Positions 43,701-51,694 of a stretch of 64,000 bases of DNA are shown here, one piece after another; the first letter of the stretch is position 1; each line of letters opens with the position of its first letter. Under the pieces are notes generated by a model that was given only the letters and a program-made list of their open reading frames with translations, had not been told where the DNA came from and ran no database searches. The translations under genes were made by a program, and so were the position numbers. The DNA comes from Candidatus Obscuribacterales bacterium (GTDB lineage Bacteria > Cyanobacteriota > Vampirovibrionia > Obscuribacterales > Obscuribacteraceae), in NCBI GenBank assembly GCA_019745415.1, contig JAIETF010000053.1:1-64000 (forward strand), read 5' to 3'.

Positions 43701-45362
43701 CTACCGACTTCGCCAAAAGGCGGCGTTGGTGGCGATATTGTCCCATGGTAGGCCGGCAATTTTTTGCCGGCCTTTTTGTATGCCTTCGATTTTGCCGTTC
43801 GAAACCACAATCAGGTCAGGTCTTACCATAAAGACCCAGGGCAGATTCTCAGCCAAATAGTTCTGCAAAGAAGCATAGACAGTCTTTCTTTCTGCTTGAC
43901 TGGCAGCCAGGCGACCTTGCTTTAACCAGTCATCAACCTGTTGCGATTGCAAGCGACAGAAATTGAGGGGACCTTTGCTGCTCCAGACCATGGTCGACTC
44001 CGGGTCTGGACCGAAAGACCGACTCCAAATCACCGCATCAAACCTTCCCTTCTGCATAAACGACCTGCGCAAAGCTGAGTATTCCAAAACCTCCACTTCA
44101 CAAGCTACATCTATGCGCGCCAGATAGTCTGCCACCACCTGCGCCATCTCATCGAAGTCTTTGATGGTCATTATCTTGATAGCCAGGGTTTCTCCGTTGC
44201 GCACCCAGCTTTTGCCGCGATGAACAAAACCAGCCTTTTCCAAATAAGCCTTGGCTTGCTGCGGCGAATAACTTACTTTTCTGACACCATCGAAAAAGGC
44301 CCAACTGGTTTCAGGAAAGTCAGTATCAGGTACGGTACCAAAGCCGGCATAAAGTGTTTTTAGTATGGCACCACGGTCAATGGCACAAGCAAAAGCCTGA
44401 CGTACTGAAAGTTCAGACCAAGGCGACCTTTCAAGATTGAATCCAAGATAGACAGTACGCCCACCTCTGAAAGAATCTACTTTCAGCTTGCCAGTCGATC
44501 GGTCACCGGCAACCTTGGCCAAGAAACTCTGCCAAAGCCGGCCATCTGCAGGGGCGAGGTCAACTTCTCCTCGCGCCAAAGCCGCCGCCAGCGCCATCTT
44601 ATCTGGTATCACTCGCCAAATAATGCGCTGGCTTGCCGCCGCCTCACCCCAATAATTACTGTTTCGCTCAAAGACAAGATATCGTCCGGCCAGCCAGCTC
44701 TTCAAATAATAGGGACCAGTGGCTATTGGTTCTCTAGCCAGAACCGAATTGCCATGGTCGCTTTGATTGATCACCGCTGCAGGCAAAATGCGCAGCTCGG
44801 CTAGGCGAGAAAGCAGAGGCTGGCAAGGTCGGGATAGCTTGACCACAAGTTCTCTGTCGCCAACAATAGTAACTTTCTCAATATCTCGATAATCACCACG
44901 AAATGGCGAGTACTGACCAGCACCGGCCAGCAACGACTGCTTTACATCTTCAACCGTCAAGACCTTCCCATTGTGATATTTCAAGCCCGGTCTGAGGGTA
45001 AATCTATAGGTCAAACCATCTGGCGAGACCGAAAACGATTCAGCTAATCCTGGAACCAACTGCATAGCATCATCGAACTTAACCAGTCCTTCGTAAACAA
45101 AACTGGAAGCACAATAAGAACCAGCATCTATGCCGCGCAAAGGATTGAAAGATATAGGCTCCCAGACCATGCCAAGTACGACTTGCGATTGGTCTTTTTC
45201 TTTTATTGAACCAGTGTCTTTGCCTGCGCAGGCATCAAGAGCGACAAGCGAAAGCACAAGACAGAACGCCCTACGACCAAATAAGATCGAATTCCTTGCT
45301 TTAGCCAGGAAAAGCCGTCTGATTAGGGCACCTGATTGCCTTGCGAAACGAAATAGAAACAA
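43701..45362 (-). CDS. ABC-transporter peptide/solute-binding protein (SBP_bac_5), probable lipoprotein
   Basis: A 553-residue protein of the DppA/OppA family. A basic N-terminus and hydrophobic segment (about 30-44) end in LDAC with Cys45, a lipobox-like site although Asp at -2 is unusual. Family landmarks follow: WEPISFNPLRG, GLAESFSVSPDGLTYRFTLRPGLKYHNGK, ATGPYYLKSW, FNLERSPWSELSVRQAFACAIDR and YAGFGTVPDTDFP. It binds peptides or similar solutes in the periplasm. No permease or ATPase gene is adjacent. The only available starts are TTG (45362) or later CTG codons. It overlaps the preceding gene by 40 bases, suggesting coupling. Confidence 0.87.
   Translation of the reverse strand: MFLFRFARQSGALIRRLFLAKARNSILFGRRAFCLVLSLVALDACAGKDTGSIKEKDQSQVVLGMVWEPISFNPLRGIDAGSYCASSFVYEGLVKFDDAMQLVPGLAESFSVSPDGLTYRFTLRPGLKYHNGKVLTVEDVKQSLLAGAGQYSPFRGDYRDIEKVTIVGDRELVVKLSRPCQPLLSRLAELRILPAAVINQSDHGNSVLAREPIATGPYYLKSWLAGRYLVFERNSNYWGEAAASQRIIWRVIPDKMALAAALARGEVDLAPADGRLWQSFLAKVAGDRSTGKLKVDSFRGGRTVYLGFNLERSPWSELSVRQAFACAIDRGAILKTLYAGFGTVPDTDFPETSWAFFDGVRKVSYSPQQAKAYLEKAGFVHRGKSWVRNGETLAIKIMTIKDFDEMAQVVADYLARIDVACEVEVLEYSALRRSFMQKGRFDAVIWSRSFGPDPESTMVWSSKGPLNFCRLQSQQVDDWLKQGRLAASQAERKTVYASLQNYLAENLPWVFMVRPDLIVVSNGKIEGIQKGRQKIAGLPWDNIATNAAFWRSR
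43751..43777 (+). terminator. Strong plus-strand terminator inside the convergent gene
   Basis: GGCCGGCAA-TTTT-TTGCCGGCC is followed by five T, a textbook plus-strand terminator. It lies within the last codons of the minus-strand substrate-binding-protein gene (encoding the KGRQKIAGL region) and would end the small-peptide transcript. Confidence 0.8.
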
Positions 45363-45772
45363 GCGAGCATAACCAGCATTGCACTAGTAACACCAAGCCA
45401 GAAGCCTGCCACAAGAATCTGCCAAACGATCAAAGCTTGCCTGGCGGTAAGCGAAATCATAATTCCCAGTCGATTGATTATATAGAAAACCACCGAACCG
45501 ACTGTAAAAAGCAAAGGCAAAAGCTTGAGCACCGGCGAAACAGGCACCGAGACAGCCATGACAAGACTGAGGATACACATGACCACAAGAACGATAGTCA
45601 CATAGTCTGAGAAACGCTGCTTGACGTTCTCAGCCACCGAAGCGTCATTAATGTGCTTGATGGCTAGAAAGAGATTAGCCAAACCTGCACGGCGAGGAAA
45701 CTGTCCCGACTCAGGCGCCATATCGGTTTCAGCTTTATTGTTCTGGTCTTTGGGTAGGTCCGCTTCCGACAA
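45323..45772 (-). CDS. Small integral membrane protein (hypothetical)
   Basis: A 149-residue protein starting with TTG, with GGAG nine bases upstream. A polar N-terminus (1-55) precedes three probable membrane helices (about 58-80, 84-105 and 115-143). No family recognised. Its end overlaps the start of the substrate-binding-protein gene by 40 bases in another frame, so the two are expressed together. A role in membrane assembly or transport with that partner is possible but unproven. Confidence 0.65.
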   Translation of the reverse strand: MSEADLPKDQNNKAETDMAPESGQFPRRAGLANLFLAIKHINDASVAENVKQRFSDYVTIVLVVMCILSLVMAVSVPVSPVLKLLPLLFTVGSVVFYIINRLGIMISLTARQALIVWQILVAGFWLGVTSAMLVMLACFYFVSQGNQVP

Positions 45773-45891
45773 CTGAATTTACTCCGTAAACGAGATTAAA
45801 GCTAACTTCCGACAACTCCCCTATATTATCAATCTTTGCAAACATGCTCAAACACTAATTGCTCATACACATCAATTTTGAAATTTGAATT

Positions 45892-46908
45892 TTGAAAAAT
45901 CAGACTCCTGCTGGAAATACACTAGATAACCAATCGACTCCCCATGTGACCGTACTGGTTCTTCACTGGCGCGGCATAGACAAGACAAGAGAATGTCTGA
46001 AAAGCCTAGAAAAGCTTGATTATCCGCGCTACAGCATACTATTGGTCGACAACGGCTCCGAAAGCAACGACGGCGCCATGCTTCAGTCTGAATTCGAAAA
46101 CATCGAGGTTTTGCGCCTTTCGACCAATCACGGTTTCGCCGGCGGCTGCAATCAGGGTATCAAACACCAACTGCTCAAAACTGCAGACAAGCAAGAAGAA
46201 AGCTATATCTGGCTCTTGAACAACGATGCCACGGTTAGGCCGGAAAACCTAAGAAAACTAATCGCCGTCTTTGAAGACAATAGCAAAGCTGGAGCCGCCG
46301 CCGCTCTAGTTTTGGAAGGCAAAGAAGGAGAGAAACGCGCGGCCACCGGAGTCGGAAAAATCGACTTTTCTAAAGCCAAGACCTATCTCAAGCCCATCCC
46401 AGACAATGCAGGTAGAGAGTCTAGCTCTATCCTGAGCTGCGATTGGGTGACAGGCTCGAATTTACTCCTCAAAGAGTCGGTGCTGAAGGAAATCGGTCTT
46501 TTCGATGAACGCTATTTTCTCTATTTTGAAGACGTAGACCTCTGCCTGCGTATACGTAAAGCCGGCTATGAATGTCTTTTGGTGGCAGATACCATGATCG
46601 AACACGAAGGCAGCGCCTCCACTCAAGGTGGCTTGAGTCTCTGGCGAGCTTACTATCACACCCGCAATCGACTACTTTTCTTCGCTCTACACTCACCACT
46701 TTACTTAAAGCCTTGGGCTTTCTTCTTGATAAGCCTACATGTGTTCAAGCATTGTCTCACTTTACCTGGAAGAGGGCCTTCAGGGAAGGCGAAGCTCAAA
46801 GTCGAGCTTATGGGATATGGCGACTACTGCTTGAGAACCTTTGGCAGAAGCACCAGGCTTGATTGGTGTGAAACTTTTGTTCTCGACAAAGCAGGCAAAA
46901 CGGAATAA
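45892..46908 (+). CDS. Glycosyltransferase family 2 (rhamnosyltransferase-like)
   Basis: A 338-residue GT-A enzyme. The fold starts with TVLVLHWRGIDKTRECLKSL (about 20-39); VDNGSES binds the nucleotide sugar, NHGFAGGCNQG is conserved, and WLLNNDATV (about 108-116) carries the DxD-equivalent. DWVTGSNLLLKESV and GLFDERYFLYFEDVDLCLR (about 185-225) are acceptor-side motifs with the catalytic Asp. It probably adds sugars to a surface polysaccharide. The TTG start has no ribosome-binding site, and a GTG near codon 19 is an alternative. Single gene ended by a palindromic terminator. Confidence 0.88.
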   Translation: MKNQTPAGNTLDNQSTPHVTVLVLHWRGIDKTRECLKSLEKLDYPRYSILLVDNGSESNDGAMLQSEFENIEVLRLSTNHGFAGGCNQGIKHQLLKTADKQEESYIWLLNNDATVRPENLRKLIAVFEDNSKAGAAAALVLEGKEGEKRAATGVGKIDFSKAKTYLKPIPDNAGRESSSILSCDWVTGSNLLLKESVLKEIGLFDERYFLYFEDVDLCLRIRKAGYECLLVADTMIEHEGSASTQGGLSLWRAYYHTRNRLLFFALHSPLYLKPWAFFLISLHVFKHCLTLPGRGPSGKAKLKVELMGYGDYCLRTFGRSTRLDWCETFVLDKAGKTE

Positions 46909-46925
46909 CCGATATCGGTTATTCC
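46902..46925. terminator. Palindromic terminator after the GT2 gene
   Basis: GGAATAACCGAT and its exact complement form a 24-base palindrome containing the stop codon. The flanking A and T runs are short, so strength is moderate. Confidence 0.5.
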
Positions 46926-47104
46926 AAAAATCCAGACAAAAGCAAGGTCCAAAACGAAGCGATCTGTGATAATAGTGACGGCTTATAACTGTCAACAACC
47001 TTGCTTCAGTTTGCAAACAAGTGTTTAATTAAGAGCCAAACAGTCTCTTAATCTGAAATCTTTCCAGATTGAGGGGCATATAAACTTTAGATATAGTTGT
47101 CAGC

Positions 47105-48343
47105 ATGCCCGAGCCCGCGCTCATGACTGGAGACCCAAAGCTGAATATGAACGTTGGTACTTCGGACTACAGACTCGGGCCGTTATTGTCTTACTTCGGC
47201 CTTCTGGAAGAAGAAGAAATCAGACGCGCCCTGAAAGTTTCGCTCGAAACTGGACTGCCTGTCGGTAAGGTGCTGGTCATGTTTGAGCGAATTTCTACTG
47301 CCAGCCTGAAAGCTGTATTAGATGCACAATGGATGCTCAAAGACGGCCTTCTCACCTTGTCGCAAGCCAAAACTGCAATCGACCTGGTCAGACGAAACAA
47401 CTGGCGCTTTGCGGACGCTTTGGTAACTCTCGGTGTCGATGCCTATGCTTCAAAAGGCAGTCGCTTAGGAGAACTGCTAGTCGGCTCTGGACAAATGCAG
47501 GAAGATGAGGTCGATGAGTTTCTCAAAGTCAGCGAATACTCAGGGCTTCCGCTCGGTCGTATCTTGCTTTTGCTAGACCGTGTGCACGAGACTAATCTCA
47601 ATACCACCCTTAAAGTGCAACACGACATCAGGCTCGGGGCTATCGAACTCAATCTCGGTCTCAACTTGCTCAAAGAGGCTATTGATGCTTCGTCTGCCGG
47701 TGAAAGCTCTGATAACACAAGGCTTGGCGATTTGCTTACTTTGTCTGGCGCAGTGCGCGAATCAGAGATAGAAATTGCTGCCAGTATTGCCGAAGCTAAT
47801 AACAAAATGATTGGCGAAGTCTTGACCGAACACGGTTGGATCGATGAGGCTCTGTTAGATAAGGCTCTAGCATTGCAAAAGAAAGCACGGTCGGGTGAAA
47901 TTTCAATCAAGAAAGCTGTTGAAACTCTAAAGGACCAAGCTCAAACCGGGCAGTTTCCGCCCCTTGGTGTAGCATCACAACTGCTCAATAACGAGTTTGC
48001 CCGGGGCATTTCGCTGTATGAATACCTCAGGTTGACAGGCTTTATGACCCCTACAAAATTAGCAGACGTTGTAGCCAGAGCCGCCAAAGAAAAAGACTTA
48101 CTGAGCAAACTAGGCATCAAGGAAGGCACTTCTATGAAGGAAGCCTTGAAGATTGCCGTCACCGACTCTGAAAAGTTTGAGAAGCTTTTGAACCAAACCA
48201 ATCCGGACGAAAAGAGAGAAATAGACAAGGCGGTCGACTTGCACAAACGAGTGCGCACAGGCTCTATCAAGCTCGATATGTCGATAGTGGAATTCACTTT
48301 GATGCGGACCAATTCGCAACTGGCATCTAGAGTAGCAGTTTAA
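47105..48343 (+). CDS. Tandem MshEN/GspE-N-like domain protein (possible c-di-GMP effector)
   Basis: A 412-residue soluble protein built of repeats resembling the N-terminal domain of GspE/MshE ATPases. RLGPLLSYFGLLEEEEI starts at 23, RLGELLVGSGQMQEDEV at 120, RLGDLLTLSGAVRESEI at 206, and IGEVLTEHGWIDEALLDKALALQ at 236-258. These follow the known c-di-GMP-binding pattern RLGxxLxxxGxI...L..AL..Q; only the last keeps the final Gln. No Walker motifs are present, so no ATPase is attached. No signal peptide. The next gene (TPR membrane protein) follows 61 bases downstream on the same strand and may be its partner. Confidence 0.78.
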   Translation: MPEPALMTGDPKLNMNVGTSDYRLGPLLSYFGLLEEEEIRRALKVSLETGLPVGKVLVMFERISTASLKAVLDAQWMLKDGLLTLSQAKTAIDLVRRNNWRFADALVTLGVDAYASKGSRLGELLVGSGQMQEDEVDEFLKVSEYSGLPLGRILLLLDRVHETNLNTTLKVQHDIRLGAIELNLGLNLLKEAIDASSAGESSDNTRLGDLLTLSGAVRESEIEIAASIAEANNKMIGEVLTEHGWIDEALLDKALALQKKARSGEISIKKAVETLKDQAQTGQFPPLGVASQLLNNEFARGISLYEYLRLTGFMTPTKLADVVARAAKEKDLLSKLGIKEGTSMKEALKIAVTDSEKFEKLLNQTNPDEKREIDKAVDLHKRVRTGSIKLDMSIVEFTLMRTNSQLASRVAV

Positions 48344-48404
48344 ATAGAGAGCAAGAGCAACTGCGGCAGAAACGTTGACACCGCCTGTGGTATCGCCAAT
48401 AAAG

Positions 48405-49538
48405 ATGAACAGCGACCAAATCCTTACCCTTGCCTTCCTTCTCCTAGCTCTGACAAGTCTCGGTTATCTCATTCCAATTACCCTGGCCCATCCTTCACCA
48501 CAATTAGTCATAGCTCTGGCAGTCGAGCTTTTGTGGTTTGGCGCCTGGTTAGCCTTCAAAATCTACAGACTGACCAGTGTCAGCGGCAGAGCTCATAAGG
48601 CAGTAATTGAAACCTTGGTAGAAACTGCCGTGCCGGAAAACTCGCTTTTCAGCAGCTTTATGAAGACTAGATCGATTTTTCGCAACTGCCTTAAGTTTGC
48701 TCTGGCAGGCATTTGGTCGCTGATGCTTCTCGATCTAAGCGGCTTTCTTTTAGCATACTTTGGCTTTAATCAATTAAGCAGCAAGATTTATACGTCGGCA
48801 CCGGTATCCACCTTGCTGGGTCTCAATGCCGGCTTTTCACTGGAAGTCTTGGGTGGAGCTTATATCGAGTCGAAGAACTGGCCGGCCGCTTTGAAGATAT
48901 TCAAAGAGATCGAGTCAATAAGGATGGCTCACTATGGACCAATTAGTGAAAAAATAGTGGCACTGGGCGTCGACTATGGCGATCTCTATTGCAAAATGAA
49001 CGACTTAGATAAAGCCGAAGCCAGTTACAAAAATGCCGTCAAACTGGGTGATCAGACTTTGGGTGATAGGGGCACCGGCAGAGGCTACACCCGCCTGGCT
49101 AATCTGCTCACTGCGCGCGGCAAACTACAAGAAGCTTCTCTCAACTATGAAAAAGCACTACACATGCGAGAAGAACAGTTTGGTAAGGATAGCGCCAAAG
49201 TAGCCGAAACACTCTTTGCTTACTCTGTTTTGCTAGACCGCATTGGCGACCACGCTAAAGCAAAGGACGTCCAAGAGAGAGCCGACAAGATCTACCATAG
49301 ACTAAAGAGCGATTCAAAAACACAGCCTAGCAGCAAGGGTGATTTCTCATATGCTGCCTTGTATGGTCTGGGTGGTTCTCTGCTTCTGGGTTGGTTGCTT
49401 TTCGGTCGGCGCGGATTCTTAACCGGCGTGGCCATAAAGATGTTGCAGAACAAGCTCAACCGCCTGGGTGAAAATCCGAGAGACAGAAATACCCTAGATC
49501 TATTGAAAAAATACGCCGGCAAAAACAAAAAAGATTGA
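48405..49538 (+). CDS. Membrane protein with TPR region
   Basis: A 377-residue protein. Two N-terminal helices (about 6-26 and 34-54) and one at about 95-120 precede TPR units at about 145-300 (AALKIFKEIESIRMAHYG; DLDKAEASYKNAVKLG; KLQEASLNYEKALHMREEQFG; DHAKAKDVQERADKIY). A last hydrophobic segment lies at about 318-335, followed by a basic tail. The layout suggests an inner-membrane scaffold. ATG at 48405 is preferred over an upstream TTG, although neither has a good ribosome-binding site. Probably cotranscribed with the MshEN-like gene. Confidence 0.75.
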   Translation: MNSDQILTLAFLLLALTSLGYLIPITLAHPSPQLVIALAVELLWFGAWLAFKIYRLTSVSGRAHKAVIETLVETAVPENSLFSSFMKTRSIFRNCLKFALAGIWSLMLLDLSGFLLAYFGFNQLSSKIYTSAPVSTLLGLNAGFSLEVLGGAYIESKNWPAALKIFKEIESIRMAHYGPISEKIVALGVDYGDLYCKMNDLDKAEASYKNAVKLGDQTLGDRGTGRGYTRLANLLTARGKLQEASLNYEKALHMREEQFGKDSAKVAETLFAYSVLLDRIGDHAKAKDVQERADKIYHRLKSDSKTQPSSKGDFSYAALYGLGGSLLLGWLLFGRRGFLTGVAIKMLQNKLNRLGENPRDRNTLDLLKKYAGKNKKD

Positions 49539-49618
49539 TTTGCCGATTTCACGTGATTTTTATGCTCGCCGCTCTAATGTTAATGCCATGAAAGGCGTTT
49601 TCTGTTTCTGAGGTGTGT

Positions 49619-49873
49619 ATGCTTACCATGTCGATGCTTCCCAACCAACCTGTATTAGAAGAAGCAAACTCGGTGAAGAAAGCTTCTGATATGATGCGGG
49701 CACTGGCTGACCGCTCTGCCTTCGAGTTGAAGACCGGCGCCAAGAGAATTACCAGCGGCAGCCGTTTCGCTTCCGCTGCCGGTGAAGACTTGCCAATCAT
49801 GCCGGACGACATCAACTCTAAAGAAAGACGCCCTTACTATAAAACAGCACCAGAGGCTTTCCAGGCTGCTTAA
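49619..49873 (+). CDS. Small hypothetical protein
   Basis: An 84-residue, polar protein with no signal peptide, Met-rich at the start and with a helical Ala/Lys/Asp-rich middle. Several close in-frame starts exist (49613 GTG, 49619, 49628 and 49634 ATG), with AGGTG at 49611-49615 favouring 49619 or 49628. No family recognised. It lies 95 bases before the ureohydrolase gene on the same strand and may share its transcript. Confidence 0.5.
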   Translation: MLTMSMLPNQPVLEEANSVKKASDMMRALADRSAFELKTGAKRITSGSRFASAAGEDLPIMPDDINSKERRPYYKTAPEAFQAA

Positions 49874-49968
49874 GCAACAAAATAAAGAAATGCGGTGCAG
49901 TAGCCCGCTCAAGGTCTTTTTCAGCTAACTTATGCCTAATTAGAGGCACTATCAAGAAAGACTGAAAA

Positions 49969-51024
49969 ATGACCGAACTTGCTTTCGACCCGAATGGACT
50001 GGCCAGCACCGACAATATCTTCGGCTTGCCCTTTACTGCAGAACAGGCTCAAATCGTTCTTATTCCAGTTCCCTGGGAAGTAACTGTTTCATACAGAGCC
50101 GGTACCGCAGCCGGACCCGCAGCCATATTGCAGGCCTCTAGACAAGTGGATTTATTCGAGCCGCTCCTGACTGATGCCTGGAAGATCGGTTTGACCATGC
50201 TCGACCTGCCTGAACAATTGCTTTTGATGAATGAACTAGCTAGAGGCAAAGCCGAAGCCTATATAAGCATGCTCGAACAGGGAGCAGACATGCAAGATGA
50301 AGATATGGCGAGACTCTTAAAAGAAATTGACCAAGCCTGCCAATCAATGAATAGCTGGGTGGAAGAAACAGCCACGCACTGGCTGGAAAAAGGCAAGATT
50401 GCTTGCTTGGTTGGCGGCGACCATTCCACCCCCCTGGGACTTCTGAAGGCGCTGGCTAAGAAACACGGCGACTTTGGCATTTTGCACTTTGATGCCCATG
50501 CCGATCTGAGAGATGCCTACGAGGGTTTCGAGTTTTCGCATGCTTCGATAATGTTCAATGCCCTCAAGATTAAAGAGTTGAAGAAACTTGTCCAAGTAGG
50601 CATCCGCGACTACTGCCAGGAAGAGTATGAATTAATAGCCGGCTCAAACGGGCGTGTCACTGCATATTTCGATCGCGACTTGAAAGCCCGACTTTATAGC
50701 GGCGAAAACTACAGCGAAATTTGCCAAATGGTAGTCAATCATCTGCCTGAAAAGTTCTATGTCAGCTTTGATGTAGACGGTCTAGATCCGAAACTCTGCC
50801 CCAATACAGGTACCCCTGTGCCAGGTGGTCTAGAATTGGAGCAAGCACTATATATGGTGCGAATGGCTGTACAGAGCGGCAGGAAAATGATCGGTTTTGA
50901 CGTTAATGAAGTAGCTCCAGGCGCAGATCAAGACGATGAGTGGGATGCCAATGTCGGCGCCCGTTTGCTCTATCGCCTGGCTAATCTAACCGCCTTGAGC
51001 AACAATCTAAAGCCTATTGTCTAG
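49969..51024 (+). CDS. Agmatinase/arginase-family ureohydrolase
   Basis: A 351-residue binuclear manganese hydrolase. The ligand set is complete: GGDHS (His152), HFDAHAD (Asp175, His177, Asp179) and SFDVDGLDP (Asp268, Asp270). GTPVPGGLE and DVNEVAPG are also conserved. Members release urea from agmatine or arginine, or formamide from formimidoglutamate. An extra helical stretch at about 85-140 sets this protein apart from plain SpeB, so the exact substrate is uncertain. Agmatine to putrescine would supply polyamines. It converges on jag. Confidence 0.87.
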   Translation: MTELAFDPNGLASTDNIFGLPFTAEQAQIVLIPVPWEVTVSYRAGTAAGPAAILQASRQVDLFEPLLTDAWKIGLTMLDLPEQLLLMNELARGKAEAYISMLEQGADMQDEDMARLLKEIDQACQSMNSWVEETATHWLEKGKIACLVGGDHSTPLGLLKALAKKHGDFGILHFDAHADLRDAYEGFEFSHASIMFNALKIKELKKLVQVGIRDYCQEEYELIAGSNGRVTAYFDRDLKARLYSGENYSEICQMVVNHLPEKFYVSFDVDGLDPKLCPNTGTPVPGGLELEQALYMVRMAVQSGRKMIGFDVNEVAPGADQDDEWDANVGARLLYRLANLTALSNNLKPIV

Positions 51025-51088
51025 CAAAGACCAGCGTTTTTGTTGAACTCCTTGTGCTTCTCAAGGTTCAACCTCACCAGAAACAGAA

Positions 51089-51112
51089 AGACGGTCCCTA
51101 ACAGAACCGTCT
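51089..51112. terminator. Hairpin between convergent ureohydrolase and jag genes
   Basis: AGACGGT (51089-51095) pairs with ACCGTCT (51106-51112). The tails are CTCTAAGC on plus and TTCTGTTTC on minus. It is a modest but well-placed bidirectional terminator. Confidence 0.4.
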
Positions 51113-51154
51113 CTCTAAGCTTATCTCGACTACTTTTTATCGACCCTTGCAGGT

Positions 51155-51691
51155 TTATTCTTCAGCGTCGCCATCGTGTCCGTCATCACCATGGTCTTCG
51201 CCGCCTTCGCCATCTTCAAGCCCTTTGAAGCTGATTACTATATGGCGTTCTTCCCCCTCGCCTTCACTCTCAGAAGCAAGGTCGGGAAAGTTCTCTTGCA
51301 AATAATTGTGCACCAGGCGGCGATCATAGGCAGTCATAGGCACCAAGGGGAAGCGCTCCGAGTCACCATTCAAAACAGCAACGGCGCCTTTCTTGGCTTG
51401 CTCTTCCAGGGTGCGGCGTCTTCTGCCGCGATAATCGCAGACATCAACTATAAAGTGGCTTCTATCGAGGGTTTTGCTCTTCACCATCTGACGCACAACA
51501 AACTGCAGAGATTCAAGAGTTTGACCATTCTTACCGATCAAAATGCGAGCATCATCAGACTTGCACTCGATGCGATAACAAGTGGTTGTGTCGTCAACAT
51601 CTTCCTGCAAGACCTCTGCTTCGATGTCTAAAATGGCTAGGATTTTCTCCAAATAGCTTTTTGCATTATCGTCAAATTGGCTTAGATTCAT
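51155..51691 (-). CDS. jag: Jag/KhpB (SpoIIIJ-associated) RNA-binding protein
   Basis: A 178-residue protein. The KH-like domain (about 14-85) carries the GKNG loop at 53-56 (ILIGKNGQTLESLQ). The R3H domain (about 95-155) has R124-x3-H128 in AYDRRLVHNYL. The tail is Glu/Asp/Gly-rich and highly acidic. The short N-terminal Jag_N extension of Firmicutes is missing. It binds RNA and is linked to cell-envelope growth control in other bacteria. It starts 3 bases after the yidC stop in the conserved rpmH-rnpA-yidD-yidC-jag order. Confidence 0.95.
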   Translation of the reverse strand: MNLSQFDDNAKSYLEKILAILDIEAEVLQEDVDDTTTCYRIECKSDDARILIGKNGQTLESLQFVVRQMVKSKTLDRSHFIVDVCDYRGRRRRTLEEQAKKGAVAVLNGDSERFPLVPMTAYDRRLVHNYLQENFPDLASESEGEGEERHIVISFKGLEDGEGGEDHGDDGHDGDAEE

Positions 51692-51694
51692 GGT

